NCBI GenBank assembly: GCA_949316235.1
Contig: OX438742.1
Location: 10,911,315 to 10,975,314 of the forward strand
DNA: 64,000 bases
From: Oegoconia quadripuncta
Lineage: Eukaryota; Arthropoda; Insecta; Lepidoptera; Autostichidae
Direction: 5' to 3'
Program-made: the position numbers and the translations under genes
Notes under the pieces: generated by a model
Seen by the model: only the letters and a program-made list of their open reading frames with translations
What the model was told of the DNA's origin: nothing
Database searches by the model: none
Shown here: positions 9,408 to 20,825 of the stretch, piece after piece
How positions within the stretch are numbered: the stretch's first letter is position 1
How the letters are laid out: each line of letters starts with the position of its first letter

Positions 9408-12228
9408 GTAAAGATCAGCGTAATAATACGTTTATTAGCGTTAAAATATTTCAGCTTTACTGTTAACCATTGACTAACTCTGTTATATACGGTTAATGGC
9501 ACTATTGTAGCCATCTGTAATCTATAATGCGACGTTGTGTGAACATTGGCCGTGATGGCTGCGAGACGGCGGCCTCAGTTTTTGTTCTTTAAAATCATTA
9601 ACCTCATTTGCGACAGCACGCCAATGTTCGTTCCTTTTTGGGATTCCCTAGAGATTATCCGAGAAACCATGTGAGGTCCACAGTTGTATTCGTATGAAGT
9701 TGTGATGCTCAATAAGGTCACCTGGTGCTGAATGAAAAGAAAGAATAGTATTTAGCTATTTTTTACAAATAAATACAAATATATTTTTACTGATATTGCT
9801 TGGTCGTTCTTAAATTGATTAATATTTGGTAGAAGGTACTTATAGTCATTATTCTACAGTTTGATGTGTTTGGTTCATGTATCAATAACACCTATTCATC
9901 AAGTTTAATGTAGATTTTGTATAATTGAGCAAAAATTCCGCCGCCTTTCTTACCAACAAGTATAAGTACCTACACTTGATGGATCTTTAAATTCACTTCT
10001 ATAACGTAACTTCACGTAAATTGCGGTAGATGTTTGTTTTAAAGATAACAATTGGATTTTGAATCGAGTGCTAATTTACAATTAATTAGAGTTGTGTTAA
10101 TCTGAGAACTATTTAAAAACGACCTTTGTTAGGAAAATAGGTAATGCTACGGTCTTCTATTATGTCACTTCAATGTAATTGTTACCTACGTTTACGAATA
10201 ATTTATTATATAATTGTTCTCTATGCATCTCGTTGAAGAGCCTCTACTTAGAATACTTTTTATGATACGTTCCATATCCATCAAAGCTATAAGCCCAAAC
10301 TACTAAAGTCCTATAAAAACTCGTACGTGATGATACATGTGTTTCCTAAAATATAATTTGGCGTATGTTCTTCATATCAAGTGTACAATGATCGATGTTT
10401 GGGATTATAGGATTCATATCACGGCATGAGCTATCAGGCCTCGTGGGTAGGAGACTGCACGCTTGGCTGGCTAGCGTCACGGGCTGGCGACCTCCCCACT
10501 TCTCCACTTCGGGACAACTCGGCTACCTTCGGCAATCTTCGGCTCCCAGATCCCAATTCCTTAGGTGTACGGTGACTCAACTAATTATTAAGATCTACGG
10601 GTGTAATGTAATGATATCATGGAGTTTGTTGTAATTGGTCGGTATTCAGTGTACGATTGGACATCTAATCATTTATTTTGTCTCAGTTCTTGGAGGACTG
10701 GGGTCGGTCTGACGCATCGGTCTTGGTGTAGTGCTAATACCTATTGGGAATTTTGTCCACGTCATTCTTACTATTATTGCTCATTACTGTAATTAAGATA
10801 TCATCAGATATGTTCGGTTCAGGTTTTCTTTTGAAATTTTGAACCATAAACCTCTAGTCGAGTTGTAGGGATAGGTAAAATTAAACCGACTATCACACTC
10901 CACCAATGTTTGAAACCTATAAAACCTAATAGAAACATACTGCTCTATAGTAATAAATAAGTAATAATTTTAGAGTTTTGTATTAAATAGGAATTTGTAC
11001 AAAGATTAATCAGTATCATTTCAATATTAAAGTATATGGATGTCAAATTCTAAAATTATTAAAGTTATTTTGCGACATTGTTTTGATAATAACAGATCAC
11101 GTGAAAGTATTTTAGGGATACGTTAAGTCACTCTTTCGCACTTCAAATTTTTTTTTACCGAAATCTGAGGACTAGGCTTAAGACTTAAATCTGAGGAACT
11201 GCAGTATCCATAATCCATATGCAAAGGCCAAAGTAAAGATTAACGTCTGGTCTCTTGAAATGTCTACGTCATGTGTGCCCATTGTATTGTACCAACAAAA
11301 CTAACAATCGGCTAAGCGGAACGTCCTATGGACTTTTGTTTTTAAATCACACGGAGTTCCAATTTGAATAATTTTGTAAGGAATGCCAGCAAGCCAGCAG
11401 GATACTGCACTGCGTTATGGGTACTTACTGGCGACATTTGACATCTGTTTAGTGTAGGCATTTTACTTACGACATGCTATACACAAATCGAAATTCAGCT
11501 ATTTTGTAAATGAAAGAAAATTGTGCTAAAAATCTAAACAAGTTTATGAGACTTTTATATTTCGGTGGCACTATTTATGCACAGTTTCTTGGGATATAAA
11601 TTACAATCACAGGCAAAGCAGTGTTTGCGTACGAGAAATGTGAATTCCAGCAACACATGACCCCAGAATGCTCACTTAAAATAATGAATACTTCTTAAAC
11701 AACAGTGGCACAATTTTTTGACCTTATCGAAATATCTGAATTCCGTTTTGTGTACCTCTAGCGTCACGCACGTGGCATTTTAGTCTGAAAGAGTGTATAC
11801 TTCAAATTGACGGACCGAGACCCGGTCCTTTGTAGGCCACGCATGGGGACACACGTCCAACACGTAGGCTCCTATATAATTTAATTTGATGAGGAGTAAC
11901 TATTACAGAATGGGCAGGCTCCGTTGGCTACTACAGAAAATAAAAGTTGAGAAACCTACGCTGGGCGACTATCATTATCAGTCAATTAGTTACCACCAAA
12001 CAAGGGAATAATTGGCCGTTTGTTATCACTACGTATATTCCACATTGACATGAAAATGGTTCACAACAATCCAACAAATCTACTAAACACGGTGAAGATT
12101 TACGATAATTTTAAATAAAATATTATTGTCTATGAACGTCTAAGAAAACAAAAATATTCATAATCATGAAGATGAAATAAAGTGATTTAATAAATAAATA
12201 AACATCCTTGAACATACACACACACACA
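9408..12228. other. no gene or clear element identified
   Basis: AT-rich sequence. A 40-codon open stretch at 9555-9674 (MAARRRPQFLFFK ... WDSLEIIRETM) and a GC-rich patch at 10430-10760 are the only compositionally unusual parts. Neither has supporting splice or promoter signals. Confidence 0.4.
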
Positions 12229-12440
12229 CAGCGCCATCTAGTTCCCCACTACGCTACTGGGCTTGTATTATTATACCAGATGGTCGATAAAACACACTAA
12301 TATATTTATAATACATAAATGAAAACATCCATAACTCGGGTACACATGTCAGTATTCATCATACAAACATAATCCTAACGGGATTCGATTCCGCGATCAT
12401 TTGGTATAGCAGTCAGGGTTCCTAACCACTACAACAGAGA
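12229..12440 (-). mobile_element. SINE-B copy (minus)
   Basis: From the 3' end (CAGCGCCATCTAG) through the ACCAGATGGT and CATAACTCGGGTACACATG blocks to the tRNA-like head (GTTAGGAACCCTGAC on the minus strand). A (CA)n tract at 12215-12231 abuts the 3' end. Compare the complete copy at 56019-56308. Confidence 0.9.
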
Positions 12441-12454
12441 TATATCACTAACTG

Positions 12455-12650
12455 TTGCCCGCGACTTCGATCGCCTGGACCATTTCATTAAAATCGGTTC
12501 AGAAAAAAAAATTGCCTATATGTTAATCCAGATCCTAATCTGTCTACCAACCAAATTTCCTCTAAACCGTCCAGCCATTTAGGCGTGTAACAAACATACA
12601 TACACACAAACTTTCGCATTCACGATTATAATATTACTCGTATATTTTAG
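12455..12650 (+). repeat. family H dispersed repeat
   Basis: Contains TTCATTAAAATCGGTTCAG, GTCCAGCCATTTAGGCGTG and ACAAACTTTCGCATTCACG. Parts of this layout recur at 35195-35350 and 47275-47536. This block is very common in lepidopteran DNA. No coding content. Confidence 0.7.
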
Positions 12651-12689
12651 TTGGGATTAGCGTTTGGGTATTCCAAACATAATGCTTGA

Positions 12690-12850
12690 AACAACATCCA
12701 CTGTTCACTTTATGAAATATACAGAAATGCACACGTGACAGGGGGTGAGCCCAGCGCCATTAAAATGAGCAAATCTGAAAATGCCTATTTGGTATAAAGT
12801 CGTCTTCTACGACACTCACGAGAAGAGACGGGTTAGTTCTAATCGGCACT
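12690..12850 (+). repeat. family F interspersed repeat
   Basis: Carries AATGCTTGAAACAACATCC, AAATATACAGAAATGCACAC, GGGTGAGCCCAGCGCC and the ACGACACTCACGAGAAGAGA end. It matches copies at 34480-34640 and 61310-61490. Confidence 0.8.
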
Positions 12851-13850
12851 GGCACTTTTCAAAATCAGCAACATTGAACTAGCACAAAGCATTCTGCCTG
12901 TTTGAGTAGCCTAGCCAGTTTCCTAAATAAGATGAGGTTTTGTGAGGTGAGCGAGTTGCCACCTTCAGTGTCGTTTTGTGATTGAAATGAAGCTAACCTG
13001 ATGTGGATTAAAAAAGATTGGTTTAAAAAAGAAATAACATTAAGAATAGATGCAGATAGAATATAATATAGAACATTGCATTGATCAATGATCATGCGTC
13101 TTGTAATGGTAGCCATAAGTATGCAATATTGTGAAAATAGATAGATAGTAGGTATTGTGGAAAGGTGTGCCGTGGACCCGTAAATTTCCGGAGAAGTGAA
13201 TACTTCATGTTATGACCATAAAACTTGTGCATTCTCGGTGATTAAGACAAAATTGTATCACCATCATCATCACTTTAGACCGGCATGCATCACGATTTAC
13301 TTTTTGACAGATAGATACACTCGAAATGACATCGTAAATAGTCCAACGATAAGCAAAATCGAAGAGCAGCCATTAATTTTGCGCCCTAGTCGTTACCGGC
13401 TTTATAAGTATTAGCTTGAGACGTACTTTATTTAGTAATTACACACTAGATCTCCGTGTAGGTATTGTAGGTACCTACAGCACCGCATCAGCAATTAGAT
13501 TACAGCTGACGTGTGGAAACCATGTCATGTGAGCGAGATACGAGTGTGTGTAACCCGTGTGGTATGCGATGCAAATGTCACTATTATTTCATACTTTTTA
13601 TATATTTTTTTTTGTCTACAATAGGTGATATATTCATCTTAAATTGCTACTACGAAGTTGCGTTGTAGTAGCTGGCGTAAATAAGATTTGTTAGTTAAGC
13701 CACGACAATGCGCGCAATGATTACCATTACGCGTATTGTTGTGGCTTATTCATCGTTAAGGTGTCTAAATGAAGCCATTTTGTACAAATTGACTATTACC
13801 AACACTGTTGAGTTAACGTTCAATGAAGAAAATTCTTTCGATTCGGTGGG
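12851..13850. other. no gene identified
   Basis: AT-rich sequence with short open frames on both strands that lack coding composition or splice context. Confidence 0.4.
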
Positions 13851-14031
13851 TTCGTCGTATCAGCCGAAAGAAGTCCACTGCTGGACACAGGCCTCCTCCA
13901 ATGATCTCCACAGCGATCGGTCAAGCGCTGCTGCGATCCAGTGTTTTACCAACTCGTGCAGGACCTGCATGCTGCTTCTTTCGGTGCGTGGTCGTCACTC
14001 GAGGACCTTTCCGCCCCAACATTGGTGCGTT
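13851..14031 (-). mobile_element. RTE-type LINE 3' end (minus)
   Basis: On the minus strand the frame ends HWIAAALDRSLWRSLEEACV, then QQWTSFG and a stop (13860-13862), followed by a TCGGCTGATACGACGA tail. This is the usual C-terminus and 3' end of insect RTE elements. Farther upstream the frame is broken. It lies just left of the exon candidate 14052-14121. Confidence 0.85.
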
Positions 14032-14051
14032 ACTTAACCTTATCGTCCAAG

Positions 14052-14121
14052 ACTTATTTATACCACACACAAAATAAACTTTTGAACTTCGTTCGGTTGT
14101 TTGATTCGGATTACCGAAATA
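14052..14121 (+). CDS. gene 2, penultimate exon candidate
   Basis: A 70-nt stretch after TTAACCTTATCGTCCAAG, ending at GAAATA/GTAAGT. It encodes TYLYHTQNKLLN, FVRLFDSDYRN and one spare base that joins the first two bases of the terminal exon (AAA, Lys). The frame is also open to the left, so the true start could be earlier. The RTE insertion ends only about 20 nt upstream. The phase agreement with 14511-14587 is the main support. The protein is not recognised. Confidence 0.35.
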
Positions 14122-14257
14122 GTAAGTAATTTCATTTTGAGTCTGATGCAAGTAAATAAAAAAGTTTAATATGGAAAATTTCCACGAAGCTCGTGTAATG
14201 ACCAAAAACATATAAAAAATTGTTCTTCTGTTTCCATCTGACGACTCTTTTATACTA

Positions 14258-14400
14258 TGACTACGACGAAAAAACACGGGTATTATATGTTTGACTGTGT
14301 TGTGTGTGTCTTTGTCCGGATGTATCTCAATAATGTGCGGTCCGATTTGAGTGCGGTTTTTTCATAAAAGGTTTCAGCCATGTTTAATGATGTAACATTT
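14258..14400 (+). repeat. family G dispersed repeat
   Basis: ACGACGAAAAAACACGGGTA, then GTGTGTCTTTGTCCGGATG, then GTCCGATTTGAGTGCGGTTT. Related stretches occur at 15985-16075 and 59088-59165, and reversed at 60150-60225. It lies inside the putative gene 2 intron. Confidence 0.6.
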
Positions 14401-14510
14401 ATCACAGTTGCTTAGCATACCTGGATGATATTATTATGTTTTTTACTTCGGAGGTTTTCCAAATGTTAAATTTGTGTTATATATTTATTTACTTTATTTT
14501 CTCCTTTCAG

Positions 14511-14587
14511 AAATCGATTTCGCGCGAGCAAACGATAACGAAACCAGACGCAAAGACTTGCAAATTCGAGAATTTCTCAATTTATAA
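14511..14587 (+). CDS. gene 2, terminal exon candidate
   Basis: Begins after a very good acceptor (TTTATTTTCTCCTTTCAG). In the frame set by the upstream donor it reads KIDFARANDNETRR, KDLQIREFLNL and stops with TAA at 14585-14587. AATAAA at 14672-14677 follows the stop by about 85 nt, as expected for a short 3' UTR. A second frame is also open for 34 codons (KSISREQTITKPD ...), so the frame is not proven. The charged, helix-like C-terminus has no domain I can name. Confidence 0.4.
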
Positions 14588-15735
14588 CCAATTAACAATC
14601 ATATCGGCATGTTAGGGTTGGTACCTACATGCAACAGCCAGAGACAGATCGGAATGGTAACTAATGTACGTAATAAATACAAATGAAACTTCATACGATC
14701 TAACTAATTCTACAGTGGATAAACTAAAACTTTTTACTACGTAATGTTTTCTTGAACTAGGATTTTGGCCGCCTCCTTGAAGACATGACGATACATATTT
14801 TAAAGGGTATGATGGGACATTTATAGCAATTGGCATGTTGATCAATTGGTAGTTCTGCACTCCTACTCCTTGGCGTCATCTCCATTCAATATTATGATTG
14901 TGGAAATTTGCCACCGTAGTCAAACAAGAAGATTTACGCAATCCCTTATGCAAACGGACTATTAATAAATTATAGTTAGGTGCTGGTTTCGTTGGTGACG
15001 AACAATATATACCTACGGGCGAACCTGCTTGCCCAGCGTGTTGGGGCAAATCAGCTAACAGTTGCTTGAGGAGACTTTCTTCTCGTCTAGCAGTGTAGTC
15101 TATAAGAAAACAAAATGATCACTTGTTATCATCAAATATAACAACCGCTGGCCAGTTGTTCATAAAAAAAAATTAACTTCCCAAGAAAGTACAACATCTA
15201 TATGCGATGCAACAATATACACAGAAAATTATAGCTTGAACATTTAAATCGTCAGCTTCAAATAGAACTTTACTTAATAGCAAATATATAACTTTACCAT
15301 GTCTTTTGAATGGTAGTAAACACAGTTGATACCAGACAGCCGAATCGCATTTCAAATCGAACATGTGAGGCACCCCTAACAGCGCAAAGCGGGCCAGTGG
15401 GTGAATGGAATTTTATAGTTTAATTGATCTGGCCATGGGAAAACAACGCTAACGAGTTACGAGTTACGCGTCTACGTACGAGTACACCACCGTACCACAG
15501 TAACCAATCGAATACTGTGACACAAGTTACAGAGACGGTCTTTTGTTTTAGATTTTATTTTACTTTTTATTTACCCATTAATAATTAATTAAGCCTTGTA
15601 TTCTGTAAAATACCATGAAGCTGAGTAAAATTTTGACCAGCTTTTACATAACATGACTTTATTTGACAGAAAAAATACATAAAAACCTGCTATACAAGAT
15701 TCACAGAACTGAAGAAACAGATATCTTTTTATATG
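14588..15735. other. 3' flank of gene 2 candidate; otherwise nothing seen
   Basis: AATAAA at 14672-14677. The rest is AT-rich with no recognisable repeat or exon. Minus-strand open frames of 82 and 66 codons here lack coding features. Confidence 0.4.
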
Positions 15736-15974
15736 TAGCGTACTGACCCGGAAACCCTATCTTATTTGGGGGACTGGCTATCTTACCTCTGACAACCGGA
15801 ATACAATAATGCTGTTAACATTGCTGTTTGGCAGCAGATTTAGATAAGATGGTAGCTAGCCATGCGGTATTTAAAACTACCACCAACCAAACTGAGTACC
15901 AAAACATGTACCCCGCCGGGGATCGAACCCGCGACCTACGATTCGTAAACCCTAAATTGCGCCACGGACGCGAT
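15736..15974 (-). mobile_element. SINE-A copy (minus, 3' truncated)
   Basis: Contains the GCGTACTGACCCGGAAACCC and TGACAACCGGAATACAA body blocks and the tRNA-like head at the right end (GGGATCGAACCCGCGACCT, then CGCCACGGACGCG). Best read from right to left. Confidence 0.9.
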
Positions 15975-15984
15975 TAAATTAACC

Positions 15985-16075
15985 CTACAAAAAAGGCCGG
16001 GTGCTGTGATGTATCTCAGTAATTCGTGGTCCAATTTGAATGCGGTTTTTGAATGACTAAATTCGGTAAAGCCGT
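15985..16075 (+). repeat. family G dispersed repeat
   Basis: Shares GCCGGGTGCTGTGATGTAT and the GTCCAATTTGAATGCGGTTT block with 14258-14400. Confidence 0.55.
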
Positions 16076-16304
16076 ACGAAGATTTTAAGCCTTTAACACA
16101 ACTGTTTGGTGTATTTGGCCGACATAATAGTTTTTTGGGGGTTTTGTATATGTAATGTTTGTTGTTTTATAACATTCCAGATGCATATTACTGCTGAAAT
16201 TTTTACCAAAACAGTATGAAAATTTAAGAAACTTCCCTGTAGAACAACATTGAATGATTGTTTTTTTTTTTGGCATTTGAAAATTCGTTTTTCTCTTTTT
16301 ATTT

Positions 16305-16475
16305 TTGGTATAGTGGTCAGAAACTCTGCTGCTATACCAAAAGGTCGCGGGTGCGAATCTGTGTAGTGTATCAACTATCTGGTATCCACAACACAAGCTT
16401 AGTTGCTTAGTGTAGAACTAGATGGCGCTGTCTCTATATGTCCAAGGATATATATTATTATTTTAATAAATAAAG
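16305..16475 (+). mobile_element. SINE-B copy (plus, internally deleted)
   Basis: Head: TATAGTGGTCAGAAACTCTG, then AAAGGTCGCGGGTGCGAATC. It jumps directly to the ATCTGGTATCCACAACACAAG 3' part, so about 90 nt of the middle section present in other copies is missing. Ends with GATGGCGCTG and an AT-rich tail. Confidence 0.85.
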
Positions 16476-16596
16476 AACGCATCTCTTTCAACACCAATTT
16501 ACCCATACCGTGTTAGCCGCTCCACCCATACGACCACGGTGAGGATTTTATTTTACTTAAACACGGTAGGTACTTTGTTATAGTCGCTCGTTCTAT

Positions 16597-16822
16597 GAAC
16601 TGTTAGGAATTGAGCTATGTATGCAATGGTTAGGGCACATAGGTCGAAGAACTGATGAGTGGGATATTAAAGTTCTCGAGTGGAGACCACGCACCGGCAA
16701 GACGCCTTGATGAAGGTCGCGGGAAGTCGCTGGATTCAGCCAGCTTCTATCGGATCGCTCTGGGAATTTATGGGGGAGGTCTATGTTCGGCAATGGCTGA
16801 TATAATCATGATGATGATGCAA
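16597..16822 (+). mobile_element. RTE-type LINE 3' end (plus)
   Basis: Reads ELLGIELCMQWLGHIGRRTD, then EWDIKVLEWRPRTGK, two in-frame stops, then REVAGFSQLLSDRSGNLWG. This is the conserved C-terminus of RTE reverse transcriptases. The 3' end GGCTGATATAATCATGATGA carries the GAT-rich tail typical of these elements. Confidence 0.9.
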
Positions 16823-16959
16823 TGGTCAATACCTATCTATCAACACCTTAACCATGCGGTCTCTGAAGAACCTGTACAACTGTCACTGCTATGGACAGGG
16901 GACTGTCTACCTACCATTCGGTTATAAGTTGGTCCTCTATTTAAGTACAAGATCTGCAA

Positions 16960-17200
16960 AACAGATTAGACCTCCGGGACATGGCGGTAGGCGGTCCAGG
17001 GTAGACCGCGGGAACGGAAGTGGTTGGCGGCACGCGCTTGGATCGCGGGGTAATTGTCATACCGTCATACCCCTGCCAACATCTGGGATAGCAACGAATA
17101 ACTGGTTGTTTTACACAGTGGACACTTGATCGTTGCCGTCACCACGCTGATGGAGGACGCCGCCAGCTACCCACTACAAAGTATTGCCATAGTGTTCCGC
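16960..17200. repeat. GC-rich block, probable old LINE or 3' UTR fragment
   Basis: Much richer in GC than its surroundings, with plus-strand open frame GGRRSRVDRGNGSGWRHALG. No recognisable motif. Likely a repeat fragment, but unassigned. Confidence 0.35.
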
Positions 17201-17299
17201 ACCAGGCCAAATACCCTCTTATTAAAATCGGCTTATATTAGGGTCCCGTATATATGACAAATTAAATTAAAACTTATAGTCCATGCGTTAACATTTAAC

Positions 17300-17517
17300 T
17301 TTGGTTGGTGGTAGTAGAGCATTAGGCTAGCTACCATGCACCATATTATCTAAATCTGCCGCCAAACAGCGATGTTAATAGCATTGTTGTGTTCCGGTTC
17401 TCAGAGATAAGATAGCCAGTTCTCCAAATATTTGGGTTTCCGGGTCAGTACGCTTCCACCTTCGGCCTCATCTTCACTTAACATCAGGTGTGATTGAGGT
17501 CAAGTGTTAACCCGTTA
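17300..17517 (+). mobile_element. SINE-A copy (plus, head missing)
   Basis: From GGTTGGTGGTAGTAGAGC to TCAAGTGTTAACCCGTT. The tail directly meets an inverted SINE-A piece at 17518. Confidence 0.9.
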
Positions 17518-17600
17518 AGATGAGGTCGAAGGTGATAGCGTACTGACCCGGAAACCCCATCTTATTTGGGGGGCTGGCTATCTTATCTCTGACAACCAGT
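17518..17600 (-). mobile_element. SINE-A fragment (minus), tail-to-tail with its neighbour
   Basis: AAGATGAGGTCGAAGGTGAT ... TGGCTATCTTATCTCTGACA. It forms an inverted pair with 17300-17517 with essentially no spacer, so the transcript could fold into a hairpin. Confidence 0.9.
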
Positions 17601-17869
17601 CATCTTGTCACTTGACAACTTGATCTTCGTGTCAATAAGTCCAATTTGTAAGTAAGTCCAATTTGTAGGAGTACATTATCAGCTTCAGTTTTTTAAATAC
17701 AGTATATGGTAGGTAAATCTTTTTATACATCTATTTATGTATGATATAAGGCTTTGCCTAGTGAGGACTGGATAATTGGCGTGAGTGTGTGAGAGTGCAA
17801 GGTGTCGTAGATGATTCGCTTTAATCCCTACTATCATAGAATACATTTTAGGTTAAAAAAACATTTTAG

Positions 17870-18165
17870 CTGCAGGCTGCAGGCGACTCCGCGAGGAAGC
17901 GACAAAAGGCTTCATGCTAATTACTCCACTTCACTTCGATTGAAATCAATGACGCGTGGGCTTGGTCGACATATGGGTGACATGTTTTATACCCGACTGT
18001 CCAAGGAAGGAGGGTAATGTTTTTCGAATGTATGTATGAATAGAATAGAATAGAATAGAATAGACATGTATGTATGTATAAACCGATGAAACATACCTAT
18101 CCACGATAAAGCTACTCCACGCAGGCGAAGCCGCGGGCGAAGCCGCGGGCGAAAAGTTAGTTAGT
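17870..18165. repeat. repeat cluster: family J, (GAATA)n and family H end
   Basis: Around 17985-18035, CCCGACTGTCCAAGGAAGGA then GGGTAATGTTTTTCGAATG is shared, reversed, with 33300-33370. It is followed by (GAATA)n at 18038-18063 and TATG repeats. At 18118-18150 the family H end (GGCGAAGCCGCGGGC) is present twice in tandem. Confidence 0.75.
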
Positions 18166-18360
18166 AATATACATATATATATATATAATTAGCTATGATG
18201 GAGGTTATTTCCATCATTGACGATTATAAAAACGTGTCATTTTTCACAATAATTTATAAATTTTCGAAAATAACCGTAATTAAAGCTATTTACGTATTAT
18301 TTATAATTCGCTTTTCGGTTTTTTTTAATTATTAAAAAAAAATCTTAATTTCCTCAAATA

Positions 18361-18415
18361 CGAGGGAAGGGCTATACTGCAGTGGGATGTTTACGGGCTG
18401 AGATGATGATGATGA
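18361..18415 (+). mobile_element. SINE-C or RTE 3' tail fragment
   Basis: CGAGGGAAGGGCTATACTGC, AGTGGGATGTTTACGGGCTG then GATGATGATGATG. Only the last 50 nt of the element remain. Confidence 0.75.
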
Positions 18416-18768
18416 TTCTGTATTGAAAAAGAAATCTATATTTATCCAATGAGGGCGCCACTGGACCAAATAAACCCTCTTAAGGGTTAAGTCTATAAAG
18501 GTTGAGGTAGATATTATGTAACATGCAATTTACTATGATTACTGCCGTGACCGTATGTTACCCTACACTGACTGTCATCATTACCGTCGAGTATATGTAA
18601 TTCAAGTACCTTCGGTAATGTAATGACCGTCATTTGTTTGATATATAAACAAACATTTATCTTTTCGAAGGTTGTGTGTCCACCTCAGCTTAAAGTGAGT
18701 GGCGTTGATATGTATATTTCTAGAGCAAACTAAAACATGTGTGTTGAAAAAATCATATGTGCTAAGTT

Positions 18769-19056
18769 CATCATCAGCCCATAAACATCCCACTGCAGGG
18801 ATATAGGCCTTCCCTCGTAAATATGGGCCCTATATAGTCGCCCTGCGGGTTGGGGACTTCACATGCCTGTGAATTTTTATTTCTCAGGCATGCAGGTTTC
18901 CTCACGATGCTTTCCTTCACCGTTTAGGAGCAGTCGGATAAATGTACATATGTAATTAAATTGAATATAAAAAACTCATTCCTTCTCACTCACCTGGGAA
19001 TCAAACCCGGACCTCCCAAATTGGGAGACCGCGTCTTAACCGCTGAGCCACCGACA
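18769..19056 (-). mobile_element. SINE-C copy (minus)
   Basis: Starts with the reversed tail (CATCATCAGCCCATAAACAT) and ends with the tRNA-like head: on the minus strand GTCGGTGGCTCAGCGGTTAA, GGTCTCCCAATTTGGGAGG, CCGGGTTTGATTCCCAGG (A and B box). Close to full length. Confidence 0.92.
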
Positions 19057-19119
19057 AAAGTTAAAAGTGCACAGTTATATACGACAACACCTGTTAGCAA
19101 TCTGGCCACGGATCCAAGA

Positions 19120-19352
19120 GCCAGGTTACCAAAGACATCCCAGACGTCTGCTTGTAAGAGATTAAAAAGGTTCCCAAGCATCTTAAAAACAACAACACGC
19201 CGGGTGAGGACGGAGTCATGGCTGACCTTCTGAAAGCAGGCGGCAGACTACTGCTGATAGCTCTTAAGAGGTTATTCCATTCCGTCATACTCGAAGGAAG
19301 AACGCCAAAGGCATGGCATAGACATCTTTCGGCTGATATGACGATGATGAAA
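19120..19352 (+). mobile_element. RTE-type LINE, RT start joined to 3' end
   Basis: The frame reads KHLKNNNTPGEDGVMADLLK, AGGRLLLIALKRLF, SVILEGRTPKAW, matching the first conserved block of RTE reverse transcriptases (usual form LKNNKAPGEDGI). An in-frame stop precedes it. Right after TPKAWHR the sequence jumps to CTTTCGGCTGATATGACGAT, the 3' terminus of RTE, so the whole RT core is deleted. Confidence 0.85.
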
Positions 19353-20499
19353 TATGCAAATTTAGAGATGTTTTTTGATGGAAAGTCCCTCAATCCCCTT
19401 TTTATATCAATTAACTGTTATTGACGAGACAAACGAACACACAAGCAATTCTATATACATTATAGTCCAGTTAATGGGGAACGCTATAATTGGTATAAAC
19501 ATTTCATGAAATATGTACAAGAGCAATTTAAGCATTAAATTTTAAAATATTTGACAGCACACTTTGTATTGGATAACACCTAACGTCATGTTGGATTTTT
19601 GTATCATGAAATGACTATATGACATTCTGGGGATCAAGACAATTCATTTAAAAGTCGGGTAAAAGAACTTAGGTAGGAAAAAACCAACTAAGCCGTATGA
19701 AAAGGTTGATACAAAAATGAAAATTGAATAAAAAAAAAATATATGAAAGCCAGACTATAGTTATAAATATCTGCCTATAAAAAAATCAAAAACAAGACGA
19801 AATAACTCAATTGTTCTAGGCCGGTGTCGGAAACCTCTATGCGATTTCGTTAGGTACTTTTTTTTTAAATGTGACCCCCCTGACGTCCGCTACGACCAAT
19901 TTGTGACTTGTGCGCTAGGGTAAATTTGTTCACGCGGCCTACAACAATTGGGTTATTTAATTTTGTTTTTATTTTTTTATAGGCAGTAGGGTTTTAGTTA
20001 TTTATTAAAGTTTTTATTTAGGCATTTTTTATAAAACATTGACAACAGTACCGAACTGAATTGAATAGATAATTTTATGGGATCGCAGTAGTTGAGTAAA
20101 AAGGGGAGGATGCAGAAATGCGGATGGTTGTCGGTACCCTTCATATCAGGGCAGGACTGTTAGATAAGCCTGATTAACTGGTATTAATACTCGGAAGTGC
20201 ATAACGTGATACGATATTAGTATCTTGGTGATAAAGGGAACAAGCGAATTCGCCTAATAGATTATCCATTTGAAAACAGAACAAAAACAATGAGATACTG
20301 TAGACAATAAATAATGAATTCGTTTATCATCTGTATCTGTTATCCGGTAATCTGTCTTATACTACTGGATATAGGCTTTTCCCAAAGCTTTTTACACCCC
20401 AGTACAACATTTATTAATACTTTTTTTCAAAAGAATTACGATAGCCATTTTAATCGACTGCCCCAGGAAAGAAGGGTAATACTTATCTTTTTTTAATTT
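19353..20499. other. no gene identified
   Basis: AT-rich. The 19600-19660 stretch (GACATTCTGGGGATCAAGAC) recurs at 33205-33250, so part of it is a dispersed repeat. A family J piece lies at 20450-20485. Confidence 0.45.
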
Positions 20500-20825
20500 A
20501 TTTTTTATGCACAACAGGTTGGTACTTGACCTCAATCACACCTGATGTTAAGTGAAGATGAGGTCGAAGTTGGAAGCGTACTGACCCGGAAACCCCAACA
20601 CATTTGGGGTCTGGCTATTTTATCTCTGACAACCGGAACACAACAATGCAATAACATTGCTGCTTGGCGGTAGATTTAGATAGGATGGTGGTAGCTAGCC
20701 AGGCGGATATTTAAAAGTGCCCTAACACCAACCAAATCGAGTACTTAAATATGTACCCCGCTGGGGATCGAACCCGGGACCACCGAATCGTAAACCCAAT
20801 GTTTACATTGAGCCAGGGAGGCGAT
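20500..20825 (-). mobile_element. SINE-A copy (minus, near full length)
   Basis: Poly-T (tail) at the left, GCACAACAGGTTGGTACTTG, the GTACTGACCCGGAAACCCC block, and the tRNA-like head at the right (GGGATCGAACCCGGGACC ... GAGCCAGGGAGGCG). Confidence 0.93.

Noticed and set aside
13196..13414. Plus-strand frame with a His5 run
   Set aside because: The histidines come from a CATCATCATCATCAC microsatellite-like stretch typical of repeat tails.
18990..19393. Minus-strand frames over SINE-C and the RTE fragment
   Set aside because: Antisense of recognisable elements.
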